From the NCBI RefSeq assembly GCF_014332515.1, contig NZ_VFSD01000032.1, positions 1 through 46,970 on the forward strand: a stretch of DNA of 46,970 bases, written 5' to 3'. Within the stretch, counting starts at the first letter, position 1, and every line of letters starts with the position of its first letter. Source of the DNA: Pontibacter beigongshangensis (GTDB lineage Bacteria > Bacteroidota > Bacteroidia > Cytophagales > Hymenobacteraceae). This document shows positions 16,894-26,900 of this stretch, piece by piece. A model generated the notes under the pieces. The model saw only the letters and a list, made by a program, of their open reading frames with translations, was not told the origin of the DNA and did not search any database. Position numbers and translations under genes: made by a program.

Positions 16894-17844
16894 TCACTTC
16901 AGCACAGCGTTTGTGCCTACAGCAGGTATTACAAGCCCATTGCCTCTTTTCTTTCTGCCTTTCAGGTGCAGGTTGTAGATGATAACGGATATAAAAATTA
17001 GCAGGTAAGCTACGGATTTGGCAAGTGTGGTTTGCTCGTTGTAGTACAAAAAAGCCACCAGAAAGTTAATTACCGGATTTATGTACATCATAATGCCGAC
17101 CGTGCCTGAGGTAAGCTCCTTCAGGGCGAAAAGGTTCAGGAATAGCGGCAGCACCGTAAAGCCAGCGCTCAGAATGGCCACTACCCCAAAAAAACGAGCA
17201 TCAACAGGCACCGCTGCGGTGTCAGAGAGGTAGGCATACATGGGGGCAATGAGCGCAAAAGAGAGCAGCAGTTGCAGGGTGAGCAGCACAATCTTGTCAT
17301 ATCCCTTCAGGATGCGTTGCGTGATCAAGTACAGCGCATACGTGAGTCCCACCAGCAGGCTGAAAAGCAGACTAACCATCTCGCCGCTACCGATCATGAC
17401 ACAGCTCACAGCGCTTATACCGATAGCCAGCCACTGGTTCAGGCGCAGCTTCTCCTTCAGGAGCAGAAAGCCCAGCATGGCCGTGAGGATAGGGCACAGC
17501 AGGTACGAAAAGGAGCCCACCTGTATGCTGATGTGGTTGACCACATAAATAAAAGCCAGCCAGTTAACAGTAAGCAAAAGTCCTCCAAGCAGCGTGTAAA
17601 GCAAAAAAGAACGCTTCTCTTTAGCAGAGGAAGCTATTACCTGCCGCCATGTTGCCAGCAGCTCCTTCCGGCGGAAAATACCCGAAACCAGCAACAGCAG
17701 CAGCACCGAAAAGGCAATGCGGTAAAACAGGATCTGCGCACTCGAGTATTCGGCCAAGGCCTTGAGCGGTATCGGAATAAAGCCCCAGATAATAAAGGCC
17801 GCCAGCCCGGCAGCATAATATGGTTTTGTTTGGATGGGTGGCAT
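16894..17844 (-). CDS. rarD: EamA family transporter, RarD type
   Basis: The 316-residue protein has about ten membrane helices arranged as two EamA halves. The opening YYAAGLAAFIIWGFIPIPLK and QILFYRIAFSVLLLLLVSG match the RarD branch (FIxWGxxPxxxK, then a helix with YR). The C-terminal half contains GTVGIMMYINPVINFLVAFL then YYNEQ, typical of RarD. RarD was named for chloramphenicol sensitivity in enterics; the natural substrate is unknown. It converges with the small lipoprotein gene and diverges from the MurF-Alr gene. Confidence 0.85.
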   Translation of the reverse strand: MPPIQTKPYYAAGLAAFIIWGFIPIPLKALAEYSSAQILFYRIAFSVLLLLLVSGIFRRKELLATWRQVIASSAKEKRSFLLYTLLGGLLLTVNWLAFIYVVNHISIQVGSFSYLLCPILTAMLGFLLLKEKLRLNQWLAIGISAVSCVMIGSGEMVSLLFSLLVGLTYALYLITQRILKGYDKIVLLTLQLLLSFALIAPMYAYLSDTAAVPVDARFFGVVAILSAGFTVLPLFLNLFALKELTSGTVGIMMYINPVINFLVAFLYYNEQTTLAKSVAYLLIFISVIIYNLHLKGRKKRGNGLVIPAVGTNAVLK

Positions 17845-17970
17845 GTTATAAAAAAAGAGTACAAAATTACGTCCTGTATCGTTAACTATCTCATGCCAGT
17901 GGCAGATATTATTTTCTGAAGTTATATTTACTCTCTTTTGTACGATGCCTGAGGGTAAGCGTGTAAAGAA

Positions 17971-18020
17971 GCAGCAACAGCAGCGGAAGCCTCGGGAGGG
18001 GCATTTTCATTCAAATAATT
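17971..18020 (+). repeat. Dispersed intergenic repeat, copy E
   Basis: The head GCAGCAACAGCAGCGGAAGC is followed by CTCGGGAGGGGC and ATTTTCATTCAAATAATT. It lies in the divergent gap between rarD and murF-alr, 120 bases before the latter. It shares the CATTCAAATAAT tail variant with copy A. Confidence 0.85.
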
Positions 18021-18139
18021 CAAAAAACCAAGGAAATCAGGAGAATCCTTCTAATCATGGTTCAGACAAAAAATCTGTCTGCCGGAATCTGACTTCTGGC
18101 TTCTAAAAAGGTAAATTGCAGCCTGATAACTTACAGCGT

Positions 18140-20602
18140 ATGCTTCATTTTCAAATGCTTGCCTCTGTGGTGGAGGGCCACATAGCGCAATTTATAAACG
18201 ATTGGCCCGTGCTGGACCTGCTCACGGATAGCCGAAAGCTCTCGCAGCCGGCAGGCACCGTGTTTTTTGCCATCAGCGGCAGGCACAACGACGGGCACAA
18301 GTTTACCTCGCAGCTCTATGCGCAGGGGGTGCGGCAGTTTGTGGTGGAGGAGCAGCGCGTGCAGGCGCAACTTAAAAATTATCCGGAAGCTAACTTTCTG
18401 GAAGTGAAAAGCAGCCTGGCGGCTTTGCAGGCGGTGGCGGCCTGGCACCGGCAGCAGTTCCGGGTGCCGGTAATCGGAGTTACGGGCAGCAACGGCAAAA
18501 CCATCGTAAAGGAGTGGCTGGCGCAGCTGCTCAGCCCCGATGAGCTGGTGGTGAAAAGCCCCCGCAGCTACAACTCCCAGATCGGGGTGCCGCTGTCGGT
18601 GTGGCAGCTGAACGAACAGCATACGCTGGCTATTTTTGAGGCTGGCATTTCGCAACCTGGCGAGATGGAGAAGCTGCAGCAGATCATCAGGCCCGGCATC
18701 GGCATTTTTACGAACATCGGCAGCGCCCACAACGAAGGCTTTACGTCTGTGGAGCAGAAGGTGGCAGAGAAACTGAAGCTGTTTAAACAGGCGGAATTGC
18801 TGTTTTATTGCGACGATTACCCACTGCTGCACCAGGCCGTGCAAGCCAGCGGCATAAAGTCCTTTACCTGGTCCAGAACGAGTAAAAAGGCCGACCTGGT
18901 AATTTCGGACACGACCGTGGCTGGTGCCAAAACCATTGTGGTGTATAACTGCCAGGGGCAGAAGCAGCGGTTAGCGATTCCGTTTACGGACGAGGCCTCC
19001 GTAGAAAACGCCCTGCATTGCCTGGCCGTGCTGCTGCACCGGGGCCTGCCGCTCTTCGACATCCAGAACCGGCTCGACAAGCTGCACCCCGTGGCCATGC
19101 GCCTCGAAATGAAAGAGGCCATTAACGGCTGCTACCTTATAGACGATACATACAACAACGACCTGGCTGGCCTGGCCATCGCCCTGGACCTGCTGGCGAG
19201 CCAGCCGCAGCGGGGCAGGCGCACGCTAATTCTCTCCGATTTGCTGGAGTCGGGGGTGCAGGAGGAGGAGCTGTACCGGCAGGTGGCCACCCTGGTGCAG
19301 GTAAAAAAGGTGGAGCGGCTGATCGGCGTCGGGCCTACCATGCAGAAACATGCGGAAGCTTTTGGCGGCATCGGCACCTTTTATAGCAGCACAGCCGCTT
19401 TTCTGGAGAGGTTTGAGGCGGACAGTTTCCGGAACGAAGTTATTCTGATAAAAGGAGCCCGAGTGTTTGGCTTCGAGAAAATTGTACAGGCTTTTCAGCA
19501 GAAGGTGCACGGCACGGTGCTGGAAGTGAACCTAGATGCGCTGGTGCATAACCTTAATTACTACCGCTCCAAGCTCGCCTCTGGCACTAAACTGATGGTG
19601 ATGGTAAAGGCCTTCGCCTATGGCAGCGGCAGTTTTGAAGTGGCCAACCTGCTGCAGTTTCACCACGTCGATTACCTGGCGGTGGCCTACGCCGACGAGG
19701 GGGTGAGCCTGCGGGAGCATGGCATTACGCTGCCGATCATGGTCATGAACCCATCGGCCGACAGTTTTGCCAAGCTGCGGCAGTACAACCTGGAGCCGGA
19801 AATATACTCGCTGGAGTTGCTGGAGCAGTTCCTGCTTTCCTCTTCTGCGGCAGCTGCCCCCGACCGCATTCACCTGAAGCTGGATACCGGCATGCACCGG
19901 CTTGGCTTTATTGAAGAAGATTTTGAGTCGCTTTTCAGGCTTCTGGAGCAACACCCGCAGGTGCAGGTAATGAGTATTTTCACTCACCTGGCCGGCGCAG
20001 ACGAGGCCCTGCACAACGATTTCTCAGCTCAGCAGATAACTACATTCCGAAAGCTATCGGAGCAGGTGCAGGCGCGGTTGGGTTACCAGGTGCTCCGGCA
20101 TGTGCTCAACTCAGCCGGCATTGTGCGCTTTCCGGAGCACCAGCTCGACATGGTGCGGCTAGGCATTGGCTTGTATGGGGTAGAGGCTACAGGGGCAGAG
20201 CAGGAGGCGCTTCAGTCGGTGAGCACGCTCAAAACCACGGTATCGCAGGTAAAGCGCATTGGCAAAGGCGAAACCGTGGGGTACAGCCGCAAAGGGGTGG
20301 CTATTGAGGCCAAAACCATTGCCACCATAGCCATTGGCTACGCCGACGGCTACGACCGCCGTTTCAGCAATGGCGTGGGCGAAGTGATCATAAATGGCAA
20401 ACGGGCTCCGATTATAGGCAACGTGTGCATGGATATGTGCATGGTAGACGTAACTGGGCTGGAGGTGAAAGCCGGAGACGGGGTGATGGTGTTTGGCCCG
20501 CAACTAACGCTGGTGGAGCTGGCGCAGAAAATCGGCACCATACCCTACGAGCTGCTGACAAACGTAAGCGCCCGGGTAAAGCGGGTGTTTTTTGCGGAGT
20601 AA
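18140..20602 (+). CDS. Bifunctional MurF / alanine racemase fusion
   Basis: The ATG at 18140 is preferred to a TTG eight codons upstream. The 820-residue protein joins two enzymes. Residues about 1-450 are UDP-N-acetylmuramoyl-tripeptide:D-Ala-D-Ala ligase (MurF) with the ATP loop VTGSNGKT at 114-121. Residues about 456-820 are alanine racemase: VKAFAYGSGS holds the PLP Lys at residue 490, and GYADGYDRRFSNG and NVCMDMCMVDVT are C-terminal racemase signatures. One chain therefore makes D-Ala and adds D-Ala-D-Ala to the peptidoglycan precursor, in the cytoplasm. The same fusion is known in Bacteroidota. The D-Ala-D-Ala ligase itself is not in this window. Confidence 0.93.
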   Translation: MLHFQMLASVVEGHIAQFINDWPVLDLLTDSRKLSQPAGTVFFAISGRHNDGHKFTSQLYAQGVRQFVVEEQRVQAQLKNYPEANFLEVKSSLAALQAVAAWHRQQFRVPVIGVTGSNGKTIVKEWLAQLLSPDELVVKSPRSYNSQIGVPLSVWQLNEQHTLAIFEAGISQPGEMEKLQQIIRPGIGIFTNIGSAHNEGFTSVEQKVAEKLKLFKQAELLFYCDDYPLLHQAVQASGIKSFTWSRTSKKADLVISDTTVAGAKTIVVYNCQGQKQRLAIPFTDEASVENALHCLAVLLHRGLPLFDIQNRLDKLHPVAMRLEMKEAINGCYLIDDTYNNDLAGLAIALDLLASQPQRGRRTLILSDLLESGVQEEELYRQVATLVQVKKVERLIGVGPTMQKHAEAFGGIGTFYSSTAAFLERFEADSFRNEVILIKGARVFGFEKIVQAFQQKVHGTVLEVNLDALVHNLNYYRSKLASGTKLMVMVKAFAYGSGSFEVANLLQFHHVDYLAVAYADEGVSLREHGITLPIMVMNPSADSFAKLRQYNLEPEIYSLELLEQFLLSSSAAAAPDRIHLKLDTGMHRLGFIEEDFESLFRLLEQHPQVQVMSIFTHLAGADEALHNDFSAQQITTFRKLSEQVQARLGYQVLRHVLNSAGIVRFPEHQLDMVRLGIGLYGVEATGAEQEALQSVSTLKTTVSQVKRIGKGETVGYSRKGVAIEAKTIATIAIGYADGYDRRFSNGVGEVIINGKRAPIIGNVCMDMCMVDVTGLEVKAGDGVMVFGPQLTLVELAQKIGTIPYELLTNVSARVKRVFFAE

Positions 20603-20780
20603 TGTTTAAGACATAAGACGCAGGACACAGGACACAAGATTTTTGTCTGCATCTCCCTGCGAAAGACTCCAGGCAGCGAGAATAAAAACGAAAAGATGAA
20701 GCAGCCAATAACTTATTTCATCTTTACATCTCCAGGTCAACAATCTAACAATTAAGCTATTAAACAACCAGCAATCAAAT

Positions 20781-21185
20781 AATTTGAGTGCATAACATAT
20801 GTAGGGATAGCCATATGGTAATTATTAATTTCAAAAAGCAATTGCACGGCATCGGACTTGGCTATCGAACCAAACCCAGTTCCTGGCTTGAGGCGCCGGG
20901 GGAAGGGGCCCTCTATTTGAGAGGTCCGGTGCCGCAGGCATCCTGAGAGGGAGCGAGTCAAAAAGGGCCCCCTGCACCCCTGGCAGGAGCGAACACAGCG
21001 CCGATGGCCAGGGACGAGGCCTCGCTTATATAGGGCCCCTTCCCCAGCCGTGAGCGCTCAGCGCCTATCACATGCAACAAAACAGGAGCAGAGCACCGAG
21101 TCAAGCAGCAGCCAAGACAGATGGAACCTATAGGTATTAGAATAGCAGAATATAGACATCCCTACATATGTTATACACTTAAATT
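20781..21185 (-). mobile_element. 405-bp non-coding element with terminal inverted repeats, copy 1
   Basis: The ends are a 28-bp inverted repeat with two mismatches: 20781-20808 and 21158-21185, both containing ATAACATATGTAGGGAT. The interior is GC-rich and has no reading frame, so it resembles a MITE or a mobile structured RNA. Read on the minus strand it aligns along most of its length with 46628-46970. A hairpin at 21006-21021 / 21034-21049 is conserved with that copy. Target-site duplication is unclear because both flanks are AT-rich. Confidence 0.75.
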
Positions 21186-21368
21186 TTTCCAATGAAAAAC
21201 GCCTTCCGCACTAAGACTCAACTGCTGATGCGCCTGCTGCTGCCTATCTTAAGGTTGGGCTTAATATAGGAAAATTTATATTTGTTTGCTGCTTCTGCCG
21301 CTAAATAGCCTGCCTGTATGTCTTAAATCTAGTTTTTACATCATCGGTTGCTACATTTATTTTAATCT

Positions 21369-21400
21369 TTTGCTTTAAAGCTGAACGCCTTGTAACTTGC
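21369..21400 (+). promoter_or_regulatory. Probable feoAB promoter
   Basis: TTTG (21369-21372), a 20-base spacer and TAACTTGC (21393-21400) resemble the Bacteroidota pattern TTTG-N19/20-TAnnTTTG. The start codon lies 30 bases downstream. I see no Fur-box-like palindrome here. Confidence 0.5.
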
Positions 21401-21430
21401 AGTTGTTTATAAACAGTCTAAATAAAGCAG

Positions 21431-21691
21431 GTGGTGGCGCAACATAAAGCTCAAAAACAGCAGGCACAGAAAACGGTGTGCGATCTGAAGATCGGGGAAT
21501 CAGGGGAGATTATTGGCCTGAAAGATCCGGAGATGGCTCTGAAATTGCTCGAAATGGGCTGCCTGCCCGGCACCAGCGTGAAGCTGAACAGTAAAGCGCC
21601 ACTCGGTGACCCGATCACGATTATTGTAAATGATTATACGCTCTCGTTGCGTCTGGACGAGGCAGAAACCATCTTGCTGAAAGAAAATTAA
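21431..21691 (+). CDS. feoA: Ferrous iron transport protein FeoA
   Basis: The 86-residue protein starts at a GTG (no ATG is available) and has the SH3-like FeoA fold: VCDLKIGESGEIIGL, then LLEMGCLPGTSVKLNSKAPL, GDPITIIVNDYTLSLR. FeoA is a small cytoplasmic partner that acts with FeoB in Fe(II) uptake. Its stop is 5 bases before feoB, a standard feoAB operon. The promoter pattern at 21369 fits this start. Confidence 0.93.
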   Translation: MVAQHKAQKQQAQKTVCDLKIGESGEIIGLKDPEMALKLLEMGCLPGTSVKLNSKAPLGDPITIIVNDYTLSLRLDEAETILLKEN

Positions 21692-21696
21692 CCCTT

Positions 21697-23850
21697 ATGG
21701 CGGTAACTACCCAAGCACAAGAACTACAGGCTGAAAAGGTAACACCAACCCTGCAAGTGGCAAAGGTGGCCCTGATCGGCAACCCAAACTCTGGCAAGAC
21801 ATCGCTCTTTAACCAGCTTACCGGCCTGAACCAGAAAGTCGGCAATTTCCCGGGTGTTACAGTCGATAAGAAAACAGGCATTTGCCAGCTATCGCCAAAG
21901 CAGAAGGCGCAGATCATAGATTTGCCCGGCACCTACAGCCTCTACCCCAAGTCGCTGGACGAGCGCATCGTGATCAACTTGCTTTACGATGTAAGCTCCA
22001 GCCACCAGCCCGATCTGGTAATTGTGACCGCAGATGCCTCGAACCTGAAGCGCAACCTCTTGCTGTTCACGCAACTGGCCGATCTGCAGATACCGGCTGT
22101 GCTGGCCCTGAACATGGTAGATGTGGCGCAGCAGGAAGGAATAAAGGTAGACGTGCAGGTCCTGCAGGAGCAACTGGGAGTACCCGTGGTGCCGGTTAAT
22201 GCCCGGACCGGCATTGGCATGGCGGCTCTGAAAATTATTATGACGCAGCAGTTGCAGGCCTCCGGAGAAACATTTTATGCCATTCCGGATGCGCTCAAAA
22301 CAGTTATAAATCCTATACAGGAGCGGTTTGAGCTTCGGAACGAATACATGGCGCTGCACTACGCGCATCAGTACAAAAGCCTTAAATTTCTGTCGGAGGC
22401 GGACGTGGCCTGGGTAGATAAACTGCTGGAGCAGGAGGGGTTCCACTCCAACACGCAGCAGGCCAGCGAAACCATTGCCCGCTACACCCGCATAAACGAG
22501 CTGCTGCTGGATGTGGTGCGCGTGGAGAAAGCCGACAAGGCCGAAAAGTTCAGCAACCGCCTCGACCAGGTCCTGACGCATAAGGTGTTTGGTTACCTCA
22601 TCTTTTTTGCGATTCTATTCCTGGTCTTCCAGGCAGTGTTTACGTGGGCCAGCTACCCGATGGATATGATAGACGAAGGCATTGCCAGCCTGAACTCCCT
22701 GATCCAGGAGAATTTCAACGGACCCCTGGTGAACCTGCTCACAGAAGGGGTGATTGCTGGCCTTGGCGGCGTGCTGATCTTTATCCCGCAGATTGCCGTG
22801 CTCTTTGCGTTTATAGCGGTGCTCGAAGAAACAGGCTATATGGCGCGTGTCACATTTATGATGGACAAGATCATGCGCAAGTTTGGCCTGAACGGTAAAT
22901 CGGTGGTGCCGCTCATTTCAGGTGTGGCCTGTGCGGTGCCTGCTATTATGTCGGCCCGCACCATCGAGAACTGGAAAGACCGGATGATCACGATCTTCGT
23001 GACACCACTTATGAGCTGTTCGGCCCGCATACCAGTGTACACGGTGTTGATTGCGCTGGTGGTGCCTGAAAAGTACTATTTCGGCTTTCTGAACCTGCAG
23101 GGCATCGTGCTGATGGGGCTGTATGTACTCGGTTTCCTGGCGGCTATTTTCTCTGCCTTATTGCTGAAGGTGCTCCTGAAAGCCCGTGAGCGCAGCTACT
23201 TTATCATGGAGTTCCCGGTGTACAAAATGCCGCGCTGGAAGAACGTAGGACTGACGATCTTCGAGAAAGCAAAGACCTTTGTGCTGGAGGCCGGTAAAGT
23301 GATTGTAGCCGTATCGATTGTGCTGTGGGTGCTGGCCTCCTATGGCCCCGGCGACAGCTTTGAAAGAGCCGAGGAGCGGGCGCTGGAGCAGGCACAGGGC
23401 ATGAACCTGTCTGAAGTGCAGACCGATAACCTTATTGCATCGCTGCAACTGGAAGAATCTTACGCTGGTATAATTGGGCATGTGATTGAGCCTGCTATCA
23501 GGCCCCTCGGCTACGACTGGAAAATTGGCATTGCGCTGCTCACGTCTTTTGCCGCACGCGAGGTATTTGTAGGCACTATTTCTACGATCTACAGTATCGG
23601 CGAAGAAGAAAACGTAAGCACCATCAAAAATAAGCTGATGTCTGAAAAAGACGCCAGCGGCGATCCTTTCTTTACACCGGCACGGGCATTCTCGCTGATG
23701 GTATTTTATATGCTTGCCATGCAGTGCATCAGTACGCTTGCCATTGTGCGCCGCGAAACCAAAAGCTGGACCTGGCCCCTGGCGCAGCTTGTGTACATGA
23801 CTGGGCTGGCTTACGTGATGGCCTTTATCACGTATCAGATTTTCAGCTAA
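21697..23850 (+). CDS. feoB: Ferrous iron transporter FeoB
   Basis: The 717-residue protein has an N-terminal G domain with G1 GNPNSGKT (28-35), G3 DLPG (75-78) and G4 NMVD (139-142), a helical regulatory domain to about 270, and then a polytopic membrane part starting near 285 with two Gate motifs (PLISGVACAVPAIMSAR around 405, and the later AAREVFVGTISTIYSIG). It is the inner-membrane Fe(II) permease. Length is normal. A very strong bidirectional terminator follows at 23881. Confidence 0.95.
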   Translation: MAVTTQAQELQAEKVTPTLQVAKVALIGNPNSGKTSLFNQLTGLNQKVGNFPGVTVDKKTGICQLSPKQKAQIIDLPGTYSLYPKSLDERIVINLLYDVSSSHQPDLVIVTADASNLKRNLLLFTQLADLQIPAVLALNMVDVAQQEGIKVDVQVLQEQLGVPVVPVNARTGIGMAALKIIMTQQLQASGETFYAIPDALKTVINPIQERFELRNEYMALHYAHQYKSLKFLSEADVAWVDKLLEQEGFHSNTQQASETIARYTRINELLLDVVRVEKADKAEKFSNRLDQVLTHKVFGYLIFFAILFLVFQAVFTWASYPMDMIDEGIASLNSLIQENFNGPLVNLLTEGVIAGLGGVLIFIPQIAVLFAFIAVLEETGYMARVTFMMDKIMRKFGLNGKSVVPLISGVACAVPAIMSARTIENWKDRMITIFVTPLMSCSARIPVYTVLIALVVPEKYYFGFLNLQGIVLMGLYVLGFLAAIFSALLLKVLLKARERSYFIMEFPVYKMPRWKNVGLTIFEKAKTFVLEAGKVIVAVSIVLWVLASYGPGDSFERAEERALEQAQGMNLSEVQTDNLIASLQLEESYAGIIGHVIEPAIRPLGYDWKIGIALLTSFAAREVFVGTISTIYSIGEEENVSTIKNKLMSEKDASGDPFFTPARAFSLMVFYMLAMQCISTLAIVRRETKSWTWPLAQLVYMTGLAYVMAFITYQIFS

Positions 23851-23880
23851 GGCGAGGCTAAGTTAAATTAGGCTGAGCCA

Positions 23881-23938
23881 ATAAAAGAGGTGGGGCAGGT
23901 TTTCATAACGCAAACCTGCCCCACCTCTTTTATTTTTC
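23881..23938. terminator. Strong bidirectional terminator
   Basis: A perfect 22-bp inverted repeat (23881-23902 and 23912-23933) with a 9-base loop, A-rich on one side and T-rich on the other. It serves the convergent feoB and T9SS cargo genes. Confidence 0.92.
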
Positions 23939-23939
23939 T

Positions 23940-26900
23940 TTACTTCTGGATAATAAACTTTTTTAGCAGAGAGTTGCCATCCTTTAGATTTGCTCTTACA
24001 TAATACATGCCTGTGCTAAGGCTGCTTACATTTAGTAGAGTTTTTTCACTTATATCTTTTGCTTTGAGCGAAATTAGTATTCGGCCAAGTGAGTCGTAGA
24101 TTTCGATGGCGTTAATAGTTACTGGCGAGGCCTTGTCAATAGCTACAAAGAGCTCTGTAGCGGCAGGGCTTGGGTAAACGGTAAGCAATTCGCTTGCAGA
24201 AGTTGCTTCCAGACTTGTCAGAGTCAGTACAATATCAGCGGTGGCTGTTTTTGAGTTGCAGCTGTTTTCCAGCCACAGGGTAGCTGTAGTTGTGCCGGGA
24301 GTATGAAATGAAAAAGCTGGTTCCTTTTCTGTGCTGGAGCTGCCATCGCTGAAGGTCCACCGGGTAACGTAGTTTTCTTGAACACCATTCGCCTTAAGCT
24401 GCACCAGGTTCCCGGTTATTTGGTAAGTAATGGTAGCGGAATCCAACTCCTCTGGCTGGCACGGTACCTGAACCTGTTGCCACAGCTGTTTTTGGATGCA
24501 CCCGTTGCTGATGGTAACACGCACCTGATAGGTTCCTGCAACTGAAAATGTATGGCTAACGACGTCCTTCAGGCTTTGAGTAGTGGTGCCGTCTCCGAAA
24601 TCCCAGGTGGCAGTGTAGGGGGAGCTACTCTGTATCTCAGGAAACTTAAAGCTGACATCAAGGGCTGCTTCTTTGGTGGTGGCGGTAAAGGTGTCTGAAA
24701 CTGTGAGAGTAACCGAAGTGCAGTTCCCCGTAAGGGACAGAGGTAAAATTTGGGATGTATAGCCATTACTGGTGCTCAGATGGTTTTTGGAAAAAAGCAC
24801 TAATCTGTCGCATCCGGAAGCAGCCATAACCTCAGCTTCTGTTTTGCCTGCTTTTACAGCTTGCTGCCATGCCCACACCAATTCACCTTCAGGCGTATAC
24901 TTCAGAATTCCCTGACTTTTTGTGTTTGCAGCGGCAACACCGTATGTCTGCTTGCTCGTCATGGAGCTTATACCACTAACATTTTCGAATTGAGTATAGG
25001 CAAAAAGGCTATTTTGCTCTCGGCTAAAATAAAGATTAGGTACCAGCGAGTTATGGAGGAGGTTTGTCCACTGCACATTTCCTTCATGATCATACTTGGT
25101 TATCAGGGCTCCATACCAGGAATTGCTTATAGACTTATCACCGATAGTCATAATCGGAGCCTTCTGAAAGTTATCGTTAGCGTGCTCATTATAAGGTCTC
25201 CAATCCCAGTTGGCACTTAGATAGATTGAGTTTCCGTCGACTGCAATGGAGCGTTTGAGTCTGGAGAATCCTCTGTCGCTGTAATTCCAGTAACCCAGAT
25301 ACTCTGAAGCATCGGCCAGATAGTTTTTATACGTGCCGAAAGCCTTCGTTATACGCATCTGGTCTAAGTCTACTATTGCTATGTAGCCTTTTTGCCCTTC
25401 AAAATCATCTTCAGTTAAAACGTAACTGCCAACAGTGTATTTATGGGGTGCATGGGAATAGAACATGCCCTCAACATACATTTTGTTATCTAATCCAACT
25501 TGCAGCTGAGGCGAAAGGGTAAAGGACTGATTAACACTATTCAACCCATTTATGGAGTAGTTGCCGTACGGAACGTCGATATGCCCTTGGTAGTGAGACA
25601 ACTTAACAGCCCCTAAAGAAGTGCCGTTTGTGTCTACTTTAAGCAGGTAGGAGTAGTAAGCGCCATATTCATTTAACGGATTGGTTAAGGAGGTTCCATC
25701 GGGGTATGTTACGGTAACATTCATATTGCTGTGAATAGCAGCATAAATATGCTGGTTCTGATCTATAGTAATGGAAGAGGCCAGCGCAGAACTGTAATGG
25801 CTCGAATTTGCCACGGTTGCCCAGACGGCTTTTCCTTCCGCTGTAAACTTTAAAATGAAGGCGGCCTGCGAATCGATATAGTGAGTGGTCCTTGGTAAAA
25901 CGACTTCGTCTATCTGAGAGCTGAAACTGCTGCTCATGTAGTTGCCGCACAAATACACATTGCCCTCCTGATCAGTGGTGATTCCGGTGCCAAAGGAGTA
26001 GCTGGAACGAAGTGTGCCGCTGTGTATTTTGCTCCATAGCAATTTGCCGGATAAAGTGTACTTTTCCAGAAAAAAATAAGTATTGCTTCCGCCCCTGATA
26101 TTTCGGTAGCCGGTAATGTAGGTGTTGCCAAAGGTATCTGTGTGGCTGCTCAATACGGTGCGGCCATTTAACGTTGATTCGCTTACAATAGTTTCAGGTT
26201 CATTGGCAGCGCAGATTTCCTCCTGCTGTAGCGTAGCCTGCTTTACTACCCGGACAGTAAATTTAGTGCTGTCAACACAGCCGGCTGCCGATGTGGCTGT
26301 AAGCATAACTGTTTTTTCGCCAGTTGTAGAGAAGCGTACATCGGGTAAGGCTTTGGTGTGATAAACAGTTCTTGTTCCATTGTCTTCAACTGACCATTTA
26401 TAACTTGCCGCTATGGTGGTGTTGGAGATAACGAGTGGCTCGTTCAGGAAAACAGTAGGTTTGGAAACTTCATAGGCCAATGTCAGGTAGCTGAACCGGT
26501 AGATGGCTTTGTTCTGAAGGGTGTATTTGGGAAGGCCGCCAGGGCAGTTTTTATGTCTGACAGTAACCGTAAACTCTTTATAGTAGCCGCCTTCTACTTC
26601 AAGCTGTTTTTGGCTGTATGCCGGAATAGTTAAATCGCCGCCATTGCCGAGGTACATACCATGAGCTTCGCTGGTTGAGTAATAAAAATCAGGGTCGCTG
26701 TCAGAAATCCGGATGAGAGGGTCCAGGCCCAGGTCATGTGCACAGTAGAATTCTCTTAAAGCCTCCACTTTATTATCAAGTTTGGGCGTAGGAGCAACCT
26801 CAATAGAAACAGATGCAGGGGTAGCTTCTATCGTGCCACATGCGTCTGCTCTAATTGCCGTTACAGTATAAGTCGCCGATTTTTTCGGAATAAAGCCCTT

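Larger units (their letters stand above)
20603..21430. other. Large intergenic region carrying a terminal-inverted-repeat element
   Basis: This 828-base gap between murF-alr and feoA contains no credible gene. It holds A/C/T-biased filler up to about 20780, then the element at 20781-21185, and finally the feo promoter region. Confidence 0.6.

Noticed and set aside
20603..21430. Insertion sequence with its own transposase before feoA
   Set aside because: No frame of useful length or transposase motif is present between or near the terminal repeats; it can only be a non-autonomous element.
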